Assembly (NCBI GenBank): GCA_030836365.1
Contig: JAURQB010000114.1
Coordinates: forward strand, 1 to 14,092
Direction of reading: 5' to 3'
Length of the DNA: 14,092 bases
Origin: Bdellovibrionota bacterium
GTDB taxonomy: Bacteria > Bdellovibrionota > Bacteriovoracia > Bacteriovoracales > Bacteriovoracaceae
Each line of letters opens with the position of its first letter. Position 1 is the first letter of the stretch. A program made the translations under genes and the position numbers. Positions 1 through 5,757 of this stretch are shown here, piece by piece. The notes under the pieces are model-generated. The model was given only the letters and a program-made list of their open reading frames with translations. It was not told the DNA's origin and did not search any database.

Positions 1-2
1 GT

Positions 3-257
3 TGTGCAACTGGGCATCCATCTTTTGTTATGTCGAATTCATTTTGTAACCAAGTTTTGGCGCAATTGGAGTTATGGGCAAACCACAAAAGCTATGGCAA
101 TGAAGTTTACATGCTTCCAAAGCACCTTGATGAAAAAGTGGCACGTCTTCACCTGGCAAAAATTGGCGTTCAGTGTGACACGCTAACATCAACTCAAGCT
201 GAGTATTTGAACGTCCCGGTTGAAGGCCCATTTAAGCCAGAGTTTTATCGGTACTAA
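3..257 (+). CDS. ahcY: Adenosylhomocysteinase, C-terminal end (5'-truncated by window)
   Basis: The reading frame is open from the window edge and encodes the last 84 residues of S-adenosylhomocysteine hydrolase, the cytosolic NAD-dependent enzyme that splits S-adenosylhomocysteine into adenosine and homocysteine in the methyl cycle. Visible family signatures are the GHPSFVMSNSF stretch followed by NQVLAQLELW, the YMLPKHLDEKVARLHL helix, and the C-terminal KPEFYRY. In characterised family members the terminal Lys and Tyr reach into the NAD site of the neighbouring subunit. The gene ends with TAA immediately followed by TAG. The isomerase fusion gene starts about 14 bases later on the same strand, so the two are probably co-transcribed. 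The internal ATG at 30 is not a real start, because conserved residues continue upstream of it. Nothing suggests the gene is broken; only its 5' part is missing from the window. Confidence 0.96.
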   Translation, partial: CATGHPSFVMSNSFCNQVLAQLELWANHKSYGNEVYMLPKHLDEKVARLHLAKIGVQCDTLTSTQAEYLNVPVEGPFKPEFYRY

Positions 258-271
258 TAGCGAGATTGGAT

Positions 272-1372
272 ATGATCTATATTGCAAGTGACCACGCAGG
301 TTTTGAGGTAAAAAATAAGCTATATTCTTTCCTTGAGGAGCAAGGTCAAAATGTTATAGATCTTGGAACAGACTCTGAAGAGAGCTGTCACTATCCAGAT
401 TTTGCAAAATCACTGTGTGAAAAAATTCAATCAAACCCCTCCGCGCGAGGGGTTTTGATTTGTGGTTCAGGCGTTGGCGTTTCAATGACGGCCAACCGCT
501 TCAAAGGTGTGCGTGCAGTGCTTTGTCATCGAGAAGATGTAGCGAAGCTTTCAAGAGAGCACAATGATAGCAATGTCCTGTGCTTAGGGGCGAGAACGAT
601 TAGTTTAGAGGAGAATAAAACGATTCTCTCCACGTGGCTGAAAACTGCGTTTGAGGGAAATAGACATTCTCTACGAATTAAGCGGTTTGATGAACTTGGA
701 GAAGGTAAGGTTCTTAACTATTTCTCTAGTCGACTCGAAGCTTTTTTACTAATTAGTGGAATCGCAATGACTTTTCTTGGAAGTCTCCTTGGTCGATTTA
801 ATACGCCTTATTTTAAGGCGACCTTTACCGTTGAGGATGGTTTTCTTGAGTGGAGTTCCGTCGTTTTTCTTGTTGCTGCAAGTGCTATTTCTTTTAAGCG
901 CTTTCTTGATTCAAAAGGAACGAAACTTGTTCGGGCCACGCTGTTTTCTTTTGGTTTGCTCTTTCTTTTTGGAGCAGGAGAGGAAATTTCTTGGGGGCAG
1001 CGACTATTTAATGTTCAAAGCGGCGAATTTTTTCAAGCAATAAACTCCCAAGGAGAAACCAACCTTCATAATCTAACTGTCAATGGTGTGAAGATCAATA
1101 AACTAATCTTTGGAAAACTTCTCGGTCTTGGGTTAATTATTTATTTTCTTGTTCTTCCTGTGATTTACAGAAAAGTTGAGTGGGGGAAAGAGTTGATTCA
1201 AAAGTTTGGGCTCGCTCTTCCGAGAAATATTCATATTTACTTTTTCTTGGCGGTTGCCCTACTTGCCGAACTTAGCGGCGCTTCAAAGAAAGGCGAGCTG
1301 ACTGAATTTGCAGGGACGTTGGTGTTCTTTTTAATTTTTCTTAAGCCTTACAATGAAAACGATTTAGTCTAA
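272..1372 (+). CDS. rpiB: RpiB-like ribose-5-phosphate isomerase fused to a membrane domain
   Basis: The protein has 366 residues counted from ATG 272. Residues 1-145 match ribose-5-phosphate isomerase B (usual length about 150): SDHAGFE at 6-12 with the Asp-His pair, ICGSGVGVSMTANR around Cys64 (position of the catalytic Cys), EHNDSNVLCLGAR at 96-108, and the closing R131-H132..R135. This enzyme interconverts ribulose-5-phosphate and ribose-5-phosphate in the pentose phosphate pathway. Residues 146-366 are unrelated to it and hydrophobic, with likely membrane spans near 156-174, 189-207, 218-234, 278-297, 319-333 and 341-356. This part carries GEEISWGQR at 235-243 and a GETNLHN motif at 260-266. 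I recall the same motifs in stand-alone bacterial membrane proteins of unknown function. ATG 272 is preferred over TTG 266 because it gives the canonical RpiB N-terminus and has a GAG 7 bases upstream. The 3' end overlaps the convergent gene by 4 bases. The isomerase call is firm; the role of the membrane part is unknown. Confidence 0.9.
   Translation: MIYIASDHAGFEVKNKLYSFLEEQGQNVIDLGTDSEESCHYPDFAKSLCEKIQSNPSARGVLICGSGVGVSMTANRFKGVRAVLCHREDVAKLSREHNDSNVLCLGARTISLEENKTILSTWLKTAFEGNRHSLRIKRFDELGEGKVLNYFSSRLEAFLLISGIAMTFLGSLLGRFNTPYFKATFTVEDGFLEWSSVVFLVAASAISFKRFLDSKGTKLVRATLFSFGLLFLFGAGEEISWGQRLFNVQSGEFFQAINSQGETNLHNLTVNGVKINKLIFGKLLGLGLIIYFLVLPVIYRKVEWGKELIQKFGLALPRNIHIYFFLAVALLAELSGASKKGELTEFAGTLVFFLIFLKPYNENDLV
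433..455 (+). other. Strong GC-rich hairpin inside rpiB
   Basis: A perfect 9-base inverted repeat, AAACCCCTC and GAGGGGTTT, is separated by CGCGC and followed by TTGATTTG. It has the shape of an intrinsic terminator with an interrupted U tract, yet it lies inside the isomerase coding sequence (codons for residues S54 to L62). It may be neutral, or it may attenuate or pause transcription or translation. Only the repeat itself is observed. Confidence 0.5.
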
Positions 1373-2106
1373 ACCAGTTTTCCCATAAGCTTTAGAACTC
1401 TCAATTTAATAACAGAGTAAAGAGCTTCAAAGATAATATTCCCATCCATTTTAGAAACACCTACAGTTCGTTCATAAAAAATAATAGGTACTTCTTTTAT
1501 TTTTTTACCTAGTGAGTAAGCTTTGTAATTAATTTCTAATTGAAAAATATAGCCGTTACTCTTGAGCATTTCGAGATTGAGCCTTTTTAAAAAGCTCGTT
1601 CTCATACATTTATATCCACCAGTTGTGTCGAAAACGGGAATACCTGTCACAATTCGGATATAGATAGAGGCGAGGTATGAGAGTAAAAGTCGTCTAAATG
1701 ACCAGTTGATAATTCTAATTCCATTAATATAGCGTGAGCCAACAATTAAATCATGGCTTTGGCACTCAGATAAAAGGGTTTTTATCTCTTCAGGATCGTG
1801 AGAAAAGTCACAATCCATTTGCACGACGAAGTCGAAATCTTTCTCAATGGCATAACTAAAGCCTCTTGCGTATGCCGTTCCAAGGCCTAATTTACCTGTT
1901 CGTTCAATTAGATGAAGTGTTGAGTATTTTTCTTTTAAGTGCTTAACGACTTCTTTTGTTCCGTCCGGACTTCCATCGTCAATAATGAGGACGTTTAGTT
2001 CTGGGTATAAAGAGAAAACTTTCTCAATCATTTTTTCAATATTATCGATTTCGTTATATGTTGGAATGATGAGTAGAGTTCTGTCGTATGGGAGATTGCT
2101 ATTCAT
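1369..2106 (-). CDS. Polyprenol-phosphate mannosyltransferase-like GT2 enzyme (DPM1 type)
   Basis: A family 2 glycosyltransferase of the DPM1/Ppm1 type, which moves mannose or a related sugar from a nucleotide sugar to a polyprenyl phosphate on the cytosolic face of the membrane. In numbering from the upstream ATG at 2112, it shows PTYNE at 17-21, DDGSPDGT at 45-52, the metal-binding MDCDFSHDP at 99-107, a VGSRY segment, and the VPIIFYERTVGVSKM segment typical of this subgroup. At about 245 residues it is only the soluble catalytic domain, with no C-terminal membrane spans or GtrA domain. Two starts are possible: ATG 2112, or ATG 2106, which has GGA at a good distance upstream and is used here. 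The gene follows the secreted unknown protein on the same strand with a 50-base gap and may share its transcript. Its stop overlaps the convergent rpiB fusion. The acceptor lipid and the sugar cannot be told from sequence. Confidence 0.88.
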   Translation of the reverse strand: MNSNLPYDRTLLIIPTYNEIDNIEKMIEKVFSLYPELNVLIIDDGSPDGTKEVVKHLKEKYSTLHLIERTGKLGLGTAYARGFSYAIEKDFDFVVQMDCDFSHDPEEIKTLLSECQSHDLIVGSRYINGIRIINWSFRRLLLSYLASIYIRIVTGIPVFDTTGGYKCMRTSFLKRLNLEMLKSNGYIFQLEINYKAYSLGKKIKEVPIIFYERTVGVSKMDGNIIFEALYSVIKLRVLKLMGKLV

Positions 2107-2156
2107 AAACATTTCCGGTTAGTTTTTTTTCTTATCTAACATTATCATTAAAATGT

Positions 2157-3794
2157 CTATTTGAGTCTTGCATCTTGTGTTAGTTGATATCTTCTGCTGA
2201 TAATTCTAAAAATACTGACTCCGGCCTTTGTTGAAATGGATGCTTTTGCCCTGGCTTTGTTGGCATAGTTTTCGACTTTTCTGCCAGATGAACTTCCGCC
2301 CAAACCTCGCTTTTTCATCATAGATTTAATGTTAAACCCTGAATTTCGTCCAGACTTCTTATTATTGTTTGTCATCGAAAAGTTATCCGAATTATTAAAA
2401 GATTGAGTTCTGGATTTGTTAGATTTTTTATTCCAGCTAGATTTTGATGGTAGAAATTGCTTTCTGGCTTTTGCGAGCATTTGAGCACTAGGTTTTGGCG
2501 CGGAGGCCAAAGCCGCGGCAAGGTTTTTAGGTAATCCTAGTTTGTGAAATATTCGCGCTTCCTTTTTTTGCACTGAGTTTAAAGGAGGAATTCCTTCAAT
2601 AGGTTGATTTGAAATTTTCTTTAAAGCATTTTTAAGCTTGGCGATAGCGTTGTTTGATAGGTTTCCACTTGCAAGGCGATTGGACTTACCAAGAGTACCA
2701 CGAGAAAGTTGAGAAGCTGTTTTTTTGGTTCCATCATCAATTGACTCGCTAAATGAAATTCCATCCAAAGTATTCATGTAAGTAACATCAAAACAATTGT
2801 TCCTGGCAATACAGTCACAGTCGCCATCAGGACGACCAAATTTATCCAGGCAGGCGATTTGGGTTCCATATTTTCGGGATGCTCTCGCACGAATTTCGGG
2901 CATGCAGTATTTTTCGTCGTTTAAGTTTTCGGGCAAATTACAATAACAATGGGTCTCAGTGATCGGATTGCAGTCACCATTCTGAGGCATTTTTTGTATA
3001 ACGACGTTAAGTTCATCAGCTAAGTTGCGATGGTTTTTAGCCGAAAAGCCATTGTAAACACCAAGAAGAGAAGCGGCACTTGCTTTTAAAACAGTTTTCA
3101 TATCAAAAGCACTTGCCCCAGATGTCATTTTTCCCACATAGCAAACTGCAGAGCCGGACCAGCCAATTGAATTTAGTTCTTGGTTTTTGGCTTTTTCTTG
3201 ATACTGCTGTTTTACTTTGATGAGCCCATCAGTTTGTGCATTTTGAGCATTTGTAGGAATTGAGGCCAGGTGCTGTTGATACTGGTTTTGTTGATATCCG
3301 CTTAGTTGTTCTGCTCCTGCTCCAAGAATTGCGCAGTAATCAAAATCACTTTTGTTTTTTCCACCAGCTTGAGGTGCAGCATTGTTTCCTGCTGCTCCTG
3401 TCGTTCCAGCTGCGGGAGCTGAGGACGCACCACCGGAGATTAGGCTAGAGTTACCACCAACAGACATCATCAGAGAAAATTGAGAGTAAGCTTTTGAAAT
3501 AGCGCCGACAGTTTGTTCATCTATACCAAAGGTTTTGACACTTTTTCCGGCACAGGCGTCAGTGAGAGTTGTAGATATATTGGGGTTAACATCAATCTTT
3601 TTGTTATCTATTTCTCCATCATCATCTTTATCAATATCACATAATTCTTCCAGTGCCTGTTGGTTGTAGGTTTCTGAACTATAGTCTCGAAGTTGGCGTC
3701 TATCCTCATCCGATAGATCTAAGTGCTCTGTCGAGCTGTCAGCGAGAGATGTGAATGAGTAGAGGATGAGCAATACTAAATAGGTTACTTTCAT
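2157..3794 (-). CDS. Secreted Cys-rich protein of unknown function
   Basis: I do not recognise this family. The 545-residue product starts with a clear signal peptide: K2, a hydrophobic core at 4-17, and probable cleavage after SLA at residue 18. Next come an acidic, polar N-terminal segment and an aspartate loop DKDDDGEIDNKK (55-66) that resembles a Ca-binding EF-hand or dockerin loop in its first nine positions. A Gly/Ala/Ser-rich low-complexity linker lies around 112-148, followed by a Cys-containing core. There are 12 cysteines in total, several clustered as HCYC and DCDC pairs, which fits disulfides in an exported protein. The last 150 residues are Lys/Arg/Ser/Asn-rich and end in a short hydrophobic-aromatic stretch, SIFRIISRRYQL. 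The start is supported by an AAGG Shine-Dalgarno 6 bases upstream of the ATG. A periplasmic or surface location is inferred; no enzymatic motif is visible. Confidence 0.75.
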   Translation of the reverse strand: MKVTYLVLLILYSFTSLADSSTEHLDLSDEDRRQLRDYSSETYNQQALEELCDIDKDDDGEIDNKKIDVNPNISTTLTDACAGKSVKTFGIDEQTVGAISKAYSQFSLMMSVGGNSSLISGGASSAPAAGTTGAAGNNAAPQAGGKNKSDFDYCAILGAGAEQLSGYQQNQYQQHLASIPTNAQNAQTDGLIKVKQQYQEKAKNQELNSIGWSGSAVCYVGKMTSGASAFDMKTVLKASAASLLGVYNGFSAKNHRNLADELNVVIQKMPQNGDCNPITETHCYCNLPENLNDEKYCMPEIRARASRKYGTQIACLDKFGRPDGDCDCIARNNCFDVTYMNTLDGISFSESIDDGTKKTASQLSRGTLGKSNRLASGNLSNNAIAKLKNALKKISNQPIEGIPPLNSVQKKEARIFHKLGLPKNLAAALASAPKPSAQMLAKARKQFLPSKSSWNKKSNKSRTQSFNNSDNFSMTNNNKKSGRNSGFNIKSMMKKRGLGGSSSGRKVENYANKARAKASISTKAGVSIFRIISRRYQLTQDARLK

Positions 3795-3834
3795 GCCTTA
3801 CCTTTCGGTTGTTTATCCCCTTATTTTTAAATTT

Positions 3835-3846
3835 TAAGGCCCTAAT
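3835..3846. repeat. Intergenic copy of a 12-base sequence also found before the helicase gene
   Basis: TAAGGCCCTAAT occurs here, in the 200-base divergent gap between the secreted protein and the DtxR-like gene, and again at 10351-10362 just before the helicase start. The second copy contains that gene's Shine-Dalgarno; here no gene starts after it on the plus strand. The core AAGGCCCT, or its complement, also occurs at 10310-10317. The match may be chance. Confidence 0.35.
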
Positions 3847-3959
3847 GATCTCTTTTTAGAGTGGAAATTCGAAAAAAACTGAAAAGTTACTGAAAAACAA
3901 TAACTTAGTTGTCTTGATGTTGAGTGAGAACTTATTTACAACTGCCCAATATCTTTGGT

Positions 3960-3988
3960 TTGACGCATTTGTATCATACTGATAATAC
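3960..3988 (+). promoter_or_regulatory. Candidate promoter with overlapping near-palindrome (possible operator)
   Basis: TTGACG at 3960-3965 resembles a -35 box and GATAAT at 3981-3986 a -10 box, but the 15-base spacer is short. Overlapping the -10 is a near-perfect inverted repeat, GTATCAT-ACTG-ATAATAC at 3971-3988, with one mismatched pair. DtxR/MntR-family repressors typically bind AT-rich palindromes of about this size over their own promoters, so autoregulation by the downstream gene is a reasonable inference. If these boxes are used, transcription would begin within a few bases of the ATG at 3995, giving an almost leaderless mRNA. That would agree with the absence of a Shine-Dalgarno there. 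Confidence 0.4.
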
Positions 3989-3994
3989 TTGGTT

Positions 3995-4513
3995 ATGAGC
4001 AAATCTGAAAAACACACACATACTCCTGAGAGCGATCTTTCCCACTCAATGACTCACTATCTTTTGACTATTCACAAGTTAAAAGAGGAGAGAGGTTTTG
4101 CAAGGGTTACTGACATTGCTCGCGAGCTGAATTTAACTAAGGGAAGTGTTTCTACTGCAATTAATAATCTTAAAAAGAAAAACTTGGTGTCAGAAGAGGA
4201 AGATTGCAAATTTCTTATTTTGACAGAAAAGGGCCACGATGAGGTTCATAAAATTCTTTCAACTAGAACATTGATGTTTTACTTTTTGAAAGATTATGTC
4301 GGTGTTAATAATGAAATCGCTGATCGAGACTCATGCATGATGGAACATCTCATGAGCCAAGAGTCTCTTGAGAAGCTTTTTTTGTTTATGAAGAAATTGA
4401 GTAATCAGGATCGCGATAAGGTCGAAATTACAACGGACCTTGATTTAAGTAACTTTTCTACCCCTCAAGACTTTATAGAGAGTCAAAAAGGTGATCGATA
4501 CCTCGAGGAATAA
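3995..4513 (+). CDS. DtxR/MntR-family metal-dependent transcriptional regulator
   Basis: A 172-residue cytosolic DNA-binding regulator. Residues 19-80 form the winged helix-turn-helix: the MTHYLLTIHKL helix, then RVTDIARELNLTKGSVSTAINNLKKKNLV and an LTEKG wing end. Residues 81-140 form the dimerisation and metal-binding domain with C114-MM-E117-H118-LMS. That is the same spacing as the DtxR primary site (Cys102, Glu105, His106); His21 sits where DtxR has Met10 and MntR has Asp8. The ancillary-site residues of DtxR (His79, Glu83, His98) appear to be replaced, so the metal may be iron, manganese or something else. There is no C-terminal SH3-like domain. ATG 3995 is chosen over TTG 3989; neither has a convincing Shine-Dalgarno. 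The carrier gene begins 8 bases after the stop, so the two are surely co-transcribed and the carrier is a plausible target. Function beyond metal-responsive regulation is inference. Confidence 0.88.
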   Translation: MSKSEKHTHTPESDLSHSMTHYLLTIHKLKEERGFARVTDIARELNLTKGSVSTAINNLKKKNLVSEEEDCKFLILTEKGHDEVHKILSTRTLMFYFLKDYVGVNNEIADRDSCMMEHLMSQESLEKLFLFMKKLSNQDRDKVEITTDLDLSNFSTPQDFIESQKGDRYLEE

Positions 4514-4521
4514 CAAATAAA

Positions 4522-5748
4522 ATGACAAATATCCTTCGGCCTCTTTATGAGATGAAAAGAGAGGATAAGAAAAATATATTTCTCGTATCGTTGAGTCTAT
4601 TTTTTGTCTTGCTCTCTTATCCATTAACTAGAGCAACGACGACATCAATTTTTCTTCAAGTGTTTGGGGCAAAAAATTCACCCGTCGTTTGGCTTTTATC
4701 TGTCCTTGGATTAAGTGCAACTATTTGGCTATATAACCGTATTCAATACAAGGTTAAAATTCACTACTTATTTTTGGCCACTAGTATTTTTACAGGACTT
4801 TTTTTTCTCGTTGGAACAGGATTATTTCATTACGGTTTCACGATTGCTGCTTACCCTATTTTTGTCTGGTAGGAAATTTACATTGTCCTCCAGGTTCATA
4901 TGCTTTATGCATATTTAACTTCTTCAATCCAGATTAAAGATGCGAAGCTTGTCTACGGCCCTGTTGGCGCAATTGGAAGTATCGGCGGAATTCTAGGTGG
5001 CATTTTCACCTCAAAGTTGACCGCCGTTATTTCAACAGAAGCGATATTGCTTACGGGAATAATTCCTATTATATTAGCAGCTGTTCTATTTACCTATACG
5101 GACAGATCCAAAGTTATTAGTGAATTAATGGGAGAAGATAAGAGTACCGGAAATCCAATTGATTCTATAAAACCAGTTTTAAAGTATGTTCTATTAATCG
5201 GAATTATCGTCACCCTCTCGCAGTTTGTTATTAATCTAGCGAACATGAAATTTAATTTTCTCTTAGAAGAGATGATTCCAACGAAACTGGGAAAGACAGA
5301 ATACTTGGGAAAACTTTATAGCATGATAAATGGTGTAAGTTTGGGAATTCAATTATTGATTATTCCCATTTTTCTTAAGCTGCTCCCATTATCTGTTGTC
5401 CACCTTATAATTCCTGTCAGTTACTTGTTTGCGGCAGCCATTGGGCTGGGTTTTGGAGCAGGGGAGCTGTCTTTTGTTGCAGGTGCATTTGTTTATTTAA
5501 AGGGTGCCGATTATTCAATTTTTTCAACGGCAAAAGAGATGTTTTACTTTCCTCTAAACGCCGCTCAGAAATATGGTGCGAAATATATAAATGATATTGT
5601 CATCTATCGATTTAGTAAGGGACTTATCAGTCTCGTTTTAATTTATATTCAAGATATTTTTATCATTGATTTATGTCTTTATGTCTTTTTGGGCCTTTGG
5701 GTGATTTCCCTCGTTCCAATTATTCGGGCGAATAAAGCAATAAACTAA
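4522..5748 (+). pseudogene. TLC/NTT-like (ATP/ADP carrier family) membrane transporter with an in-frame TAG
   Basis: One continuous frame of 408 codons is interrupted only by TAG at 4870-4872 (codon 117). The two pieces, 4522-4872 and 4900-5748, are in the same frame, and the ten codons between them read as transporter sequence (EIYIVLQVH), so this is a nonsense codon and not a frameshift. The whole encodes about 12 membrane spans. Resemblance to the TLC/NTT nucleotide carriers (bacterial Npt1/Npt2) includes the N-terminal LRPLYEMKREDKKN before span 1, AKLVYGPVGAIGSIGGILGG after the break, and KGADYSIFSTAKEMFYFPL near the C-terminus. At 408 codons it is shorter than the roughly 500 of Rickettsia carriers, so the substrate is uncertain. 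It lies 8 bases after the metalloregulator and 9 before the M3 peptidase. Alternatives to a pseudogene are readthrough, reinitiation at ATG 4900 (a weak AGG precedes it), or a sequence error. Confidence 0.75.
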
Positions 5749-5757
5749 GGAGTTATA

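Noticed and set aside
777..1043. 88-codon open frame inside the rpiB fusion
   Set aside because: It is an out-of-frame shadow of the membrane domain; the overlapping frame shows clear family motifs.
2117..2140. GTTAG...CTAAC inverted repeat in the gap between the secreted protein and the glycosyltransferase
   Set aside because: Five-pair stem with a 12-base A/T-rich loop; not convincing as a terminator on either strand.
3260..3448. 62-codon open frame opposite the secreted protein
   Set aside because: It arises from the low-complexity Gly/Ala/Gln coding region read on the opposite strand.
4870..4872. TAG read as pyrrolysine or another recoded amino acid
   Set aside because: Three other genes in the window end with TAG as a normal stop, carriers are not known pyrrolysine proteins, and no stem structure stands out after the codon. 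Nonsense mutation or sequence error is simpler.
4522..5748. Two separate transporter genes
   Set aside because: Both pieces share one frame, the residues between the TAG and ATG 4900 continue the family sequence, and each half alone would be an incomplete carrier.
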